Shown: in pieces, positions 13,003 to 24,954 of the stretch
Numbering within the stretch: the first letter of the stretch is position 1
Layout: each line of letters opens with the position of its first letter
Source of the DNA: Benincasa hispida
Taxonomy: Eukaryota > Streptophyta > Magnoliopsida > Cucurbitales > Cucurbitaceae
DNA length: 64,000 nt
Assembly: GCF_009727055.1 (NCBI RefSeq)
Contig: NC_052350.1
Span: 20,811,862-20,875,861, forward strand
Direction: 5' to 3'
Notes under the pieces: model-generated
Database searches by the model: none
Seen by the model: the letters and a program-made list of their open reading frames with translations, nothing else
What the model was told of the DNA's origin: nothing
Position numbers and translations under genes: made by a program

Positions 13003-13490
13003 AAAATTTTCTAATGCTTGCATTGCAACTCAGCTCTTCCTGGTACCTTTTTTTTTTTTTCTAATTGTCTTTGTGGCATTTTGGCCAATGGTCATTATAA
13101 AAGTGGAAAGAGGAAAAAAGAAAAAAGAAAAATGGTGAAATAACACTTGGCCACCTTTTGTTGGGGATAAAAAAGGAAGCTGAATCTCAGTTGTGTGCAG
13201 TTTTTTGGTGTATTTTTGTCATTTCAGTATCTTCTTAGCTTTGCTGCTTTCATGGTAGCTGGCCAAGACCTCAGAATATTCTCGACTTGATACTGTAAAA
13301 ATGAATGAAATTCTCTTTCTTGGGGTAAGTTTATGGTACGTACATCAGATTATGTAGATTCTTTTGTGCCATTATCGTTTATTTTCAATGAATAATGTTA
13401 ATCTACAAAATTAAATAATATATCTTGTTATAATATATATGTTTATGTCAATCTATTGTGGGGTAGGAATTGTATGGCTGATCCATTTTG
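13003..13490. other. SPS 3' UTR and downstream sequence
   Basis: The sequence after the stop is T-rich and contains AATGAATGA-like and AATGAATAATG polyadenylation-type words near 13300 and 13388, consistent with a 3' UTR of 300-400 bases. I see no second gene. The exact cleavage site cannot be read from the sequence. Confidence 0.5.
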
Positions 13491-14185
13491 GAGGTCTAAA
13501 ATGAAAAATGACCCCTTTTTAGGGGAAAATTAAAAGGATATTGTCCTTTTAGAAACTATTTAGGAAAATATTGTTGTTTTCAAACTATTTGTAAAAATAT
13601 TATTGTTTTTTTTTTAAATAAGTCAAGGGTTCAAAATTCGACCTACATAGGTCAAATTTTTGAGCCCTCGACCTTCCTTTTACTTGTACGTCGAACTTTG
13701 AACCCTCGACCTTGCCCTTCCTAACATTATTATTGAGTCTGTTTAATTATCATTTCGGAGATCTTCCTCTATTAAAAATTGTATTTTTAAATTTTCATAA
13801 AGTCCCATGGAATTTCTTTCAAAGCTTGTTGAATAATTTTTATGGATTCTGTCATCTCAGTAAGTCTGACTAAATAACGAGCTAATGAATCTTCTTCTTT
13901 TTGTCACTGAACTTGCCAATCAAATTCGAGAGCGAGATTTTGAGAGAGCGAGAGCGTGAGCTTGAGTGTAAGCGAGAGCGAAATAGCGAGATTTTGATAG
14001 AGAGCGAGAACACCGTATAAATTTCCCTTCTTCTTTCTAATCTTTTTTTTTTTTTTTTTTTAATTTTCCATTTTATAAAAACAATTTCTAAAAATGTTTT
14101 ATTATTTTATTTAAACTCTAAAAAGAATAAATAAAAAAATAATAAACTCATAAAAATAAAAAAAAATGTAAATTAAATATCTCAT

Positions 14186-15790
14186 TTATATAAAAATAAT
14201 TACAAAATCAATGTCCCACAAGGCAAATGTCGTCGCTTTCGAGTTGGTTGTCGTCGTCAATTCGAATTTGAGGTTGCTCGGGTCTCTCTTATGTTGCTCT
14301 AGTACCTCTGCAGGCGTTTCATAATATAAATATTCATTATGCTCTCCACAACCCCCGACCATGTCCATGCACGTATGAAGACGAAGGACCAGCCTCTGAG
14401 TCATAATTTCCTGAACCAAATACTGGCATCATCATCATCGGACTAACATTATTTGACTCTGCGTCTGCGTCATAGGGGCAACTCTTCCACATTATGTGCA
14501 ACCTCATCAAACTCATCCTCTTTCCGAACAGTCCTCTACTCTAGGAGCTGGTGAGGAACATATAGATATATCGTACATATTGAGATTTCCCCATATAGCT
14601 TTGGTTCATCCTACATATAGCAAGAACCTGGTTCGGATCATTCACAACTCACGGAGTCTACTGTTGTTCGATCTCTGTGAATTATAAAACAATTAGACAA
14701 TATTTAAAATAAATTTAAATTAAAAAATTAGATAATATTCATTCATTTACCAGATGACTCACAGCTGCTCTCGGACGATGGACGTAGCGCCTTGTGATAT
14801 TATATACCAATAATATAATCTGGAGTGACATCTGTGTCAAACTGTTCAAGAGAAAACCCCACTGCAAAAATCTTGCACGATAGTGCCATCGCACTACCAA
14901 TGTGCAACTTTTTCGGACCAATCTCCAGCCCTTAGGTCAATATCATGCAATACGGGTTCGGTATTACAAGGCGATGGACATCCTGCTGAAAACCGAATTC
15001 TCATCACCTTGTCAGGAAGATGCCACTCACCAATGTGAAAACATATGAAGAACTCATCGTCTGCCATATGTTTGACCATTCGTACAAAAATTAGGCAAAG
15101 TATGCATAATAATTTGTACGGCTCCCAATAACCTGAAACACAAAATATATATTAGAGAATATTAAAGACAAATACAATAAAAATGTGAATAAAATAATCA
15201 ATTAGTTTAGTGTAAGTACATGTTCAGGTCGAAGCAGATCAAACATGTATCTATATTGGTTGACTACATGTTTTGTTTCCTAGTCACACAAATTTTGCCT
15301 CTCCACCTAAATTTTTAAATTGATAATTTAAAATTTAAATTAACTAGATCAGTGAATAAAAATTAAATTGAATTAAAAACAACATACCAGAACTGTAGGT
15401 TCGTCCAACTAACTGAGCGTCAAACATGATTGTAGCTGTTGACCATGTTGAAATCCCTTCCAAAGCCCATAATTGCAAAAAGTATGAGACGCCCAACTAT
15501 TTCTCGAATCTCAGGTTTTGTTGCTTTGCATTATGTCTATACAACCATGCCAAGCATGCTCCACTCCACGAATACCGCCACGCATCAAGTGAACATCAAG
15601 TGAACAAAATGACTATTTATCTGAAAACAGACTTCCACCCATCATTGTAGTATATATGCCGCGCATATCTTATGACGGTTTCCTCGTCTGCATCATAGGT
15701 CGCATAAAGTATCTGAGCAAGAGCATTTATAGCAACATTCGAGCTCCTTTGAGACTCCATTTATGCACTCTGATAGATTTGTCATCATCC
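14186..15790 (-). pseudogene. Plant mobile domain (MAIN-like) pseudogene
   Basis: Read on the - strand, pieces of one protein family appear in order. RRGNRHKICAAYILQ and HLMF lie near 15610-15700. ACLAWLYRHNAKQQ lies near 15540, followed by an in-frame stop and then YFLQLWALEGISTWS. VVNQYRYMFDLLRPEH ends at a GT donor near 15221. A damaged xIWEPY motif lies near 15125, where one T seems to be missing. ICFHIGEWHLPDKVMR and NTEPVLHDIDLRAGDW lie near 14900-15050, then RRYVHRPRAA near 14760. These match the aminotransferase-like plant mobile domain of MAIN-type and PP7-long-form proteins. At least one stop and one frameshift break it. A tail (EVLEQHKRDPSNLKFE) at 14186-14419 may be its C terminus. 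Confidence 0.65.
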
Positions 15791-16257
15791 ACCCATATCT
15801 AATCATTCATCATGTGCTTGAGTCCATTGCTCTAAACTAATGTTGTCAAAAAAACTTAGACAACTCAGATTTATCCTTGATATCTTCAATTGCTTTGTTG
15901 CAATTTTGAATTTGAAACTGACACCCGACACGATAAACATAATTTTCAATGAATTAAAATTTATACTTTTTATTGAAGTTGCTGACGATAGTCGTAAAGC
16001 AGAAACGATGGTGACATTTCGGTCCCGTCCAACCATTGCTGGGTTGTTCACTATGCAATTATACCAGCATGTCGATATGAAATTAAACACACCTTTTCGT
16101 GTGTTACAATTTCTCTAAGATGTTTCATACTTATGAACTTAACAACCATCATAACGATGTTACTTATTCATGTAACAAGTGGCAAGCATTCGGCATTCCA
16201 TGCTCTTTTTTCTCTTTTTTTATATATATTTCTATTATATTTCTTTTTTTAGTATAA

Positions 16258-16540
16258 ATCTATATATTCAAATTATTGTCAATGATTATTTAATTATAGT
16301 ATAATAATCTAATATATTCAATTTGTTGTCATGATTATTCAATTATAATATAATAATCTAATATATTCAATTTATTGTCTGATGATTATTCAATTAAAAT
16401 ATAATAATCTAATATATTCAATTTATTTGTCTAATGATTATTCAATTATAATATAAATTAATATATCAATTATTTCAATATATTCAATATAATCTAATAT
16501 AATAGTCTAATGATTATTCAATTATAGTATGATTATTAGC
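16258..16540. repeat. AT-rich tandem repeat, period about 50 bp
   Basis: Units containing CTAATATATTCAATTT and TGATTATTCAATTATAATAT repeat about five times. The word ATATTCA recurs at roughly 49-51 bp steps (near 16264, 16314, 16363, 16414), with later units diverged. It lies inside the inverted-end element. Confidence 0.7.
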
Positions 16541-19314
16541 TCTTTTTTCTCTTTATTATATATATATTTCATGGAAAGTTCAAATAAAGTGAAGACTCTC
16601 GCTCTCTTAATCTCGCTCTCTCCTAAGATCTCCTCTCTCCAATTCCGCTCTTTCACTCTCGTTGTCTTCTAAATCTCGCTCTCTCACTCTCGCTGTCTCC
16701 TAAGATCTCGCTCTCACTCTCGCTCTCTCTGTTATTGTTGTTATTTTTCTATAATATGATTATCTAGCTTTCATTTCTTCTGGAACAATCACAAAACACC
16801 TTTTTTTATTATGGATCTAATTATTCAACCATTTCATTTTACCAAGTCAATTTAGTCAGATTAGTCAATATAAACTAAATCTTGCTCTCCAACATTCTCG
16901 CTTTGAATCTCGCTCTCTCCTAAAATTCCTCTTGAATCTCGTTCAACATCTCGTTCTCTCCTACTATCTCGCTTTGAATCTCGCTCTCTCTTTAATCTGC
17001 TTCAGCCACTTATCTCCTTAATCGCTTTGAAGTTTCGACATGTGTGTAACCTTGGACAACTAATATACAAAATTTTGTTCGTAGACAAAGCTAATTCGGA
17101 ATTGTCTTTCATTCCAAGGCATAACTTGTATCCATGTGCTTCATATTCGCCTGGAGTTCCTCCCAGAAATATAGCCATTCACCCACCCACCTTCATTTCA
17201 ACCTCACAAAGGTCTCCGTCTAATTCGAAATGATAAAAAATGCATAGGTTGTTAGAAGCAGCTCGAGTACACAAATACATATAGTATACCATCTCATTAC
17301 TTTATTTCCTCTATGAGGGAAAAAAAAAAGTAATAAACTTGCAATCTCAAGGGTGGATGTGTGTCGAAACTTCAACCTTCGACAACCTAAGTGAGATTCG
17401 CGAGATTTCCCTTGTCGAAGATTGAAGTTTCGGCCTATGTATTGTTTCCAAGTTTTCTTTGTTAGTCGAGTTCTCAACGTTCGACCTCCACATTAGTCGA
17501 GTTCTTAACGTTCGACCTCTAGCCTCGAACTCCCAAAACAACAATATTTCTCTAATAAGTTTTGAAAACAACAATATTAATATTAAAGGTCCCACCTTTT
17601 AGAACCTAAGATTTTTTTTAATCTCTTGTTTACACCCTCCTCAAGTAATTTTACAAAATTACCCTATCTTTTTCTTTTTGCTTTTTGCATTTTCTTTCCT
17701 TTCTTTCCTTCTTATTCTGTCGACAGTGAGCGCCCAAATCTTTCTCCAGTGAGTACCCAGATCCAGCAATGTTGCAGAACGAGAACACCGAGGAGCAAGA
17801 AAGAAGGGAAAAGAGCGAGATTGAATGAGAAAAGAGAGAAGTGAGCAAGATTGAGCGAGACGAGAGGGATCCTGAGAAAATAGGAGAGAAGGGAGAGAGA
17901 GCTATGAGAAAAGGGAGAGAGGGAGAACAGGATGGGCTTTTCTGTGTGTGCGAGGATTTCGTTTTAATAATTTTACTCGAATTTGACGTTAGCAAAGGGT
18001 AAAAGAAACTTTATTTTTAAAAAGCGGAGCAAAACTCATTATTCTCCCCGAATTTAGGTCATTCGTACAAAAATTACTTAATATTTTAGGATCCGTTTAA
18101 TAATAGAAGTTAAGTTTACAAAGACTACTTCCAACTTTTTTGCTCTTATTTGTTTGTTTGTTTGTTTTTGCTATCTACTCTACCAGTGTTTTAAAAAATT
18201 TAGTCGTGTCTTAAAAGCTTGTTTTATTTTTGGAATTTTATTAAAGTGTGTGAGTGATTTTAAAATAATTAAAATCACTTTAAAATATACGTTTAATCCT
18301 TAAAATCAATTCAATATTTAATTTTACATTTTCAAACATAATGTTTATATTATTAAAATTGATTAAAAGTACTTGTATATTAGAGCATGTTTGGGTGGTG
18401 ATTTGATAACAAGAGTTGATTTTTTAAAAGATTGATTTTTAAACACATTTCAAACTTTTAGATTGACTTTTTAATATTTAAAAGTGATTTCTAATTATTA
18501 TATTTGGGTCTAAAAATAATTTAAAATTACTAATTACTAGAAATCGTATTATATATATATAAATTTATTTAACTAAATAGTTATAATACATATCTTCTTT
18601 TTTTTTAATTGTTAAATTTAGTCTTTACCCTTTTAATAAATTTTAAGTTCAGTTATAACTTTGAATCTAAATGGTTAAATAATAATTATGTGAATATAGT
18701 TTCACAATTTATGATAAAGTCTAACATTTTTTTTAGAAAAAAAACAACAATAAATTAATTGCACGACAACTAGTTTTAAGATATAGTAAAATTATGTGGA
18801 CAAAAATTTGTTACTAAAAAAATACATTAACCCATATGGAGTAGAACTCAAATTACATAAACCAATATGATAGGATTACTTAGAATATGATTACAGTGGA
18901 TTTTGTTGTTTGAAATCTAGATTATTGAAAATTTGATTATGGTCCAACCATATTAAAATTTTGGTGATTCCCAATCAATCACCAAAAGAGAAAGTTACTT
19001 GGTTAGTGATGCTTCAAAAATTCATTTATAGTGACTTTTTATTTTTCAAAATCAATTTTATTTTCGTGCCAAACATAATTATTTTAGAGGAAAGTGATTT
19101 GAAAATGGCAAAAATGATTTTAGCCATGTCAAAATCACTCCCAAATACACATTTAAAAAATGAGAAAAGTGATATTGACGATTTCATAATGACTCTCAAT
19201 TATGTCATAAGAATTCAAATGTGTCTTTAGTAGATGAGAAAAAATCATATAAAAAAATTAGAAAGAAACAAGTATAAATTAAAAAATTAAATAACAAAAT
19301 CATTATTGAACCAA

Positions 19315-19405
19315 ACTGTTCATAGTTCAATTAACATCCGAGTGTATTGGTAAGTATGATGTCTATGGTTTGAATTTCTCTATTCTCAATTATATTCGAA
19401 AAAAA
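19315..19405 (+). repeat. Degenerate tRNA-derived SINE-like repeat
   Basis: AGTTCAATTAACATCCGAG resembles a decayed A box and GGTTTGAATTTC a decayed B box. The spacing is similar to the better copy at 20905-21000. It is too eroded for certainty. Confidence 0.3.
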
Positions 19406-20375
19406 TGGTTATCGAACAGGCTTGATATGTTCCTCTTGCTTGAACTCAACATGAATTGAAATTGAAATCCGACCTTTCTAGATTTCTCACACTTGAAACA
19501 AAAGTAAAATAATAATAATAATAATAATGTAACTTGTAAAAAAAGAAAAAGAAAATGCGATTTTCCTTGAGAAAAGGATAAAAGAAAAAGAAACTTGTGG
19601 AAAAGGAGAAGTAGGTCAATTAACCATCTTGGCGGTTCTCCTTAATTGGGAGGAAAATAATACGAAAATATTGAGTTAGGTTATGAAGTGTCTTCAGGAA
19701 AAAAAAAAACAGACTGAAAAATAACTGAATAATTTACTGTCCTCTAGTAGTAAGCCACCTGTCCTTAGAGACACTTTTCAAATATATTTTTTTAATTATA
19801 TATATATATATATATATGCACGTGTATATATATAAAATTTAAAATATAGATATCGATGGAAATCTCGATAAAATATCGATTTCGATAGATATTTCTAAAA
19901 AAAATTAAAATAAATTTAAATTAGTGAATAAACGTTTTATTATTTTCAAATAAGTAAAAATTCATTGATTTTATTTTTATATTAGTGGAATTTTGATTTT
20001 TTTGTGAGATAATAAAAATATCAATACACCATATTAAATCTATGAAAATATGGAAGTGTTGACGGAAATATCGAACAAAAATGGTCTTTTCCCAAGCGCT
20101 ACCAAACAAAGACAGATGGGAATATCAAATCAAGTTTCCCATACCTAAATACTTTTCCCTCATTGATCAAAAACAAAAATAAATAGTATTTTTTCTCTTC
20201 AACGTTCAACTACCATTTATTACACATTGAATTCCCTTCAGTTTCATTGGTTTCAGTTCATAATTTCTTCCAATTAATAACATTACCAATTACATTGATT
20301 TACTTAAAGAGAATCCAAGGCAAAGGTCAAAGCAAAGGTATGAACTCAAAAGAAAAAAAAGGAAGTCAAAAGTAT

Positions 20376-20380
20376 NNNNN
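20376..20380. other. Five-base assembly gap (N)
   Basis: Five Ns lie in a non-homopolymer context between AGTAT and TATTGG. The real gap length is unknown. Confidence 0.95.
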
Positions 20381-20904
20381 TATTGGAAAACAACAATCAT
20401 GGGTCAATAGAATCTTCTATCTTTTACATTTGAAGTTATAGTTTTTTTCTTTAGAACAATGAATGGGTATTGAAAATTATCGTTGAGTTATCCTCATTTC
20501 CACGTTCAAAGTTATAATTGTTTCACATTGAAACAATATATTGAAATTTATAAAAATTCATTTTTTTTTCTTGGTAAATGTAAGATTTGTATTAAAGGCG
20601 TGCCTAATTTGTAAATTAAAATTTTTATGTTAATATTATAAGTAAAAAGATTAGAGAATCACATTCTATCCTCGAGATGTTGAACTCTAAACAAATTATA
20701 GGGTGGAAATGTTTTCTTATATTGTTATTTAGACTTTTTGGTTTTAATTAATAGGTTGAAAATAGTTGGTATTTCGTGGTGGTATGTTGAAGAGATCTGG
20801 AGAGATTGGTGAGATTTTGGGATATATCTTCAAATTTTCTTGGTAAAAAAAATGTTAGTCCACCCACCATGTACATGTGCAACGGGTACTAAAGTGAGCT
20901 TTGC

Positions 20905-21000
20905 TGCTAAAATGAGTATAATTCAATTGGTATAGTGTTCGTAATATTAACCTCAAAGTAGGAGGTTCGATTCCCACATCTCACATATTGTCAAAAAAAG
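20905..21000 (+). repeat. tRNA-derived SINE-like element
   Basis: TAATTCAATTGG (20919-20930) fits the RNA polymerase III A box TRGYNNANNNGG at 11 of 12 positions. GGTTCGATTCC (20964-20974) fits the B box GGTTCGANNCC exactly, at tRNA-like spacing. The fragment ends in CACATATTGTC and a short A run. It does not fold as a full tRNA, so a tRNA-derived SINE head or an old tRNA-like insertion is more likely than a tRNA gene. Confidence 0.5.
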
Positions 21001-21900
21001 TGAGCTTAACGCAACAATATTTCCATCAATATTTCCACATTTCCATAGGTTTGATATCGACATGAGGAAGTGTGGGTGGGAATGATAGTGCCATTGATTT
21101 TAATTTAGGAAAAACAAGAAAAACAGAGAAGACAAACAACATTAGCATGCTTATAAATACAGAGAGAAAATAAACCACCTTTGAAGATTATCTTCGAATA
21201 GTTTCCTCTCTGCACAAATAGCAACGCTTGCAATAATTCGGACACCACCACTTGGTTTGCATGAAATCCCACGAATGGAACAATGAACACACCACTAGGC
21301 TACCTTACACTTGGCTACCTTGCTATTCTCAAGTAAGGATCTGGATTGTAGGATCCAAGATCTTCTTGGAATAAAGGAAGGGAAGTAATTTTAAGAGAAA
21401 ATTGTTCTTGTGTTCTTGAGAGATCTTGAGAGAATAGGAGATCTAAGTACATGGATAAAAAGACTAAAGTCCTCTAATAATCCTCAATTAACGTTCCTAA
21501 GATTGCTATCGAAGCTCTTTCCTAGTCATCGCATACTTCTACTCATCGTTGCATCTTCTCATTGACACCTTCAATGAATTGGTCCACAATCGCCTCCTTT
21601 GCCAACTTAGCCCTCACCATTTGCATAAGAGGTTGGTCATATACTTTCCCTATACCAGCCTCGGCTATTCCTCCCCATCCAAGAGCCATCTTACCTCTTC
21701 AATGGTCTTCGACATACCACATAGCTATTCTTAACCATAATGTCTCCTTCTTGGACTTCTGGCCACATAGTTCAACAAAACTGGCTGCATGGCATGTCAT
21801 AGTTCCAACGCATAAAATCCTCTACTTTCCTTTATATGTTATCTTCTTTTTACTTCACCCGAGAGGTTGACATTCCATATTTAGCATATTTTCCCTCATT
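21000..21900. other. Unassigned region beside eroded LTR
   Basis: Contains ATCTTGAGAG/AGATCTAAG-rich sequence that may be the 3' part of the LTR at 21900-23442 or its internal flank on the - strand. Two overlapping short frames at 21549-21870 show no domain I recognise. No gene is called. Confidence 0.4.
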
Positions 21901-23442
21901 CAATCTTCATACATATACATTAAGCCTTCCATACGTTGTGACTAATACAACATCATAAATACATATTACAAAAGCTTAAATACATAATTAAGAGGACATA
22001 AACATGGTTAGCTAATAAAACAAGTTTAGGAGTTTACATAACTATTTTAATATATATTTATATACACATATTAAACTATAAGTTATATCACATATAACAT
22101 ATAACCTAAGTTTATATTATATCACATATAATATAATCTATAGTTTACAATCTCTCATATAATCTATAGCAATTTAATATGAATCATATTTATATTAGTT
22201 TTAACCTATAGTTTTTATATGAATCATATCCCTATAATTAATATTTGAATTATATTTAGATATTTATTTTTCTCATTAAAACTTTATATTATAATGTCAT
22301 ATATATTATATTAATTATATTATATATTATATAATTAATTCCCTTGAATTAATTTCAACAATTCAAATTAATCTAAAATTAGTTTGATTCTCATTAATCC
22401 TTATTCAGCTAACAAGGGGATCTTATGACCTATAGATTGAAACTCCAACAATGATACTTGATTAATTAATTAAAATTTTTAATTAAATTAATCAACCTTC
22501 ATTAACTGCCAGCCACTCCACTAAAGACATACAGTTGCACTCTACGCACTATAGATATATTTTCGTGTCCATTGATATAACCAATCAACAGTACGTTGAC
22601 CCTTCACAAATTCTTATAAATACAGCTTGGTCAAGATTACCGCTTTACCCATGTAATTAAACTCTTTAAGTACCACTGATCTCTCTAATGATCAATTAGT
22701 TATAGTCCAACTATAATCGAACCCTTCTCAAGCTAGAAGAGAGTGTGGTGCCACATTATTCAAGCCCCAGAATCAGCCTTTAAGAGAACAATTTATCTAC
22801 TTATCCTAACAATAAGAAAGGAGTGAATTCCTTGTGTATTGGTGTTCCCAGCTCCCCAATCAGACGAATCCTAAAATGGTAGGTTTATTGAGTCGGCGAA
22901 CCTGAACAATCTCACTCAAACAAATCAAAGGATCGTCCTTATAGGAAGGAGTTCACAACTCACTCAAGATTCAGGTCAAGTCACCTATGATCATCCTAGT
23001 GAAATGTAATTCTCTTTTAGCAATGGTGTTATTAAAAGAGACTAGTCATTTCGTGGTCTAGTATTATACAAACTCTTAGTATAGGATGCCCTCGCTCACA
23101 TGTCTCCACATGAATGATCATGATCAAATCATTTACAGCAGTTTACAACAATAGTAACAACTACAAAGCGGGTCATATCCGTAGTGTTATCAAGATAAGG
23201 TACCCAGTCTTATCCATCTATTACAGACCGTTCAGGTTAATACTTAAACATGATCCACCTGTATGTCTCCACATACATGTTTAAGTTACATCTAATAATC
23301 TTGGATATTAGTTTATTGATTTTTGGTTTAATGCAACTAAATGTCAAATAAAATACAATTTATTTTATTAGATAAATAATAAGTTTGTACAAATACAATT
23401 AAAAATTACAAGACCATGAGATTTAAGACATCAACCCCAATA
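21900..23442 (-). mobile_element. Eroded Copia-type LTR, minus orientation (copy A)
   Basis: The upper end reads CATCAACCCCAATA, the inverse of a TGTTGGGGTTGATG-type LTR start. Inside are landmarks shared with the other LTRs in this window: TTATACAAACTCTTAGTATA near 23065, CACATGTCTCCACATGAATG near 23097, and CAGCTAACAAGGGGATC near 22405. The lower boundary is not clear, and no partner LTR or internal coding region is attached. Confidence 0.6.
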
Positions 23443-23450
23443 TTAAATTG

Positions 23451-23575
23451 TCACAAAATCGAAAGTATAGAGACTAAATCATTACAAACCAAAGTTCAGA
23501 GACTAAATTGTTACTTATATGAAAGTTTAAGGACTAAAAATAATTTTTAACCTTTAAATCATGTTTAATATAAGA
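23451..23575 (-). repeat. Dispersed TAACAATTTAGTC repeat, inverted copy
   Basis: Inverse-oriented relative of the SPS-intron repeat at 12340-12600, sharing GAAAGTATAGAGACTAAATC, GACTAAATTGTTAC and AAGGACTAAAAATAA words in the same order. It lies exactly between LTR copies A and B. Confidence 0.5.
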
Positions 23576-24954
23576 TAAATAAATAAATAAATATTAATTA
23601 GTTAATTTAAATTAAATATCATATATTTAATTGATTATGCACTTGTATGATATTAAAATGCATATATCTCTAATAACCTATAGTTTAAATATGAATCTTA
23701 TTCATATTAATTTTAACCTATAGTTTTTATATGAATCTCATTCATATAATTGACATTTGAATCTTATTCAAATATATATCTCTCTTATATTATATAGTTT
23801 AATTTTAAATCTTGTTCAAAATTAACTTTATATTATAATGTATCTATATACATTATATTAATTGTATCTTATACAATTAATTTACATTACTCTATTTAAT
23901 TTGAACAATTCAAATTATTCAAAAACTAATTGATCCTTGTTTTACACTTAGTGAGCTAGCAAGAGGACCTAATGGACCTACAGATTAGAAGCTCAAAATT
24001 AATTCAATGATACAAGATTAAATTTATTAAACTCTTTAATTAAATTAATCAACATTCACTAACTGTAAGTCACTCCTCTAAAGACCCACAACTGCATTCT
24101 CTTCATGCTGTTGAATATTTTTGTGTCCCTTCACGAATTGCTCGTATTTACAGTTGAGTCAAATTACCGTTTTCTCTCTGTATTACCTCTTACTCCTTAA
24201 GTTCCACTGATCCTCTAATGAATAATTTATTTATGGTCATACCATAAACGAATCTCTCTCAGGCCAATGAGAGGGAGAAGCCATTTGTTCAAAACTTGAA
24301 ATCAGCACTTAAGGGAGTAATTCATTTACTTACTCTAGAGGCTGGAAGGAGTGACTCCATCTTGTGTAGCTATGTTCCTTGCTCTTTACTTGGACAAATC
24401 TCCAAAATGGTTGGTTTATTGAGTCGGCGACATGGGCCACTCTCACCCATATAAAACAAAGAACTGCCCTCATAGACAGAACTTTATAACTTACTTAGGA
24501 TTGAAGTCGAGTTACTTATGGTTATCATATGAAATGTTAGTCTCTTTAGTCAACAGTGTTATAAAGAGAAATTAATCATTTCAGGGTCCGGTCTTATACA
24601 AACTTTTCGTATAGAATACCTCAACTTGCATATCTCCACATGAACAATTTGGATCGCATCGTTTGTAACACTTATAATATTTATAATATAAGTGAGTTGT
24701 ATTCGTAGTGTCAATAAGATAAGACACCCAACTTTATCTATATACTACAAACCATTTAGGTTATTATTTGAACATGATCCACCTATATGTCACCATATAC
24801 TTACATAAAATAACCTTAGATCTTAGTTTATTTGATTGAGTTAATGCAATCTAAATGTCAAATAAAATAACTCCTTATTTTAGTAAATAAATAATTTGTA
24901 TAAACAATTAACAAACTACGAGAATGACAAGTTTTTAGGACATTAACCCCAACA
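23576..24954 (-). mobile_element. Eroded Copia-type LTR, minus orientation (copy B)
   Basis: Ends at ACATTAACCCCAACA, the inverse of TGTTGGGGTTAATGT. It is collinear with copy A from TAACCTATAGTTTTTATATG (near 23715 and near 22202) to the end. It also has the shared core TTATACAAACTTTTCGTATA near 24593. A and B could be relics of two insertions or of one element that lost its interior. Confidence 0.6.

Larger units (their letters stand above)
13490..17640. mobile_element. Putative DNA transposon with inverted ends carrying a captured gene
   Basis: The outer parts are inverted copies: AATATTGTTGTTTTCAAA at about 13567 is mirrored by TTTTGAAAACAACAATATT at about 17561. GTTCGACCT/TCGAACG-rich stretches follow inward on both sides (13625-13720 and 17340-17525). 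Further inward, GAGAGCGAGATTTTGAGAG-type runs (13928-14010) are mirrored by CTCGCTCTCTC runs (16590-16990). The interior holds a broken plant-mobile-domain gene. Plant mobile domains are known passengers and components of Mutator-like and other plant elements, so a MULE-type element is my best guess. I could not define a target-site duplication, so the boundaries are approximate. Confidence 0.45.
17640..20904. other. Intergenic region with MITE relics
   Basis: No supported gene. 17790-17930 is a GAGCGAGA/GAGAGGGA purine-rich run related to the simple repeats inside the neighbouring element. 18088-19330 contains decayed MITE-like sequence, including the GTGATTTTAAAATAATTAAA word also seen near 805 (GTGACTCTAAAATAATTAAA). 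19795-19818 is a (TA)n microsatellite. Small open frames here (for example 18961-19230) are lysine/isoleucine-rich and look accidental. Confidence 0.6.

Noticed and set aside
15840..16118. 92-codon + strand frame
   Set aside because: Lies opposite the expected N-terminal side of the mobile-domain pseudogene; no motif recognised on either strand in this stretch.
17651..17995. 114-codon - strand frame rich in Ser/Leu
   Set aside because: Low-complexity translation of GAGA/TCTC-rich repeats.
20905..21000. Functional tRNA gene
   Set aside because: A and B boxes are present but I could not find a consistent cloverleaf or acceptor stem pairing.
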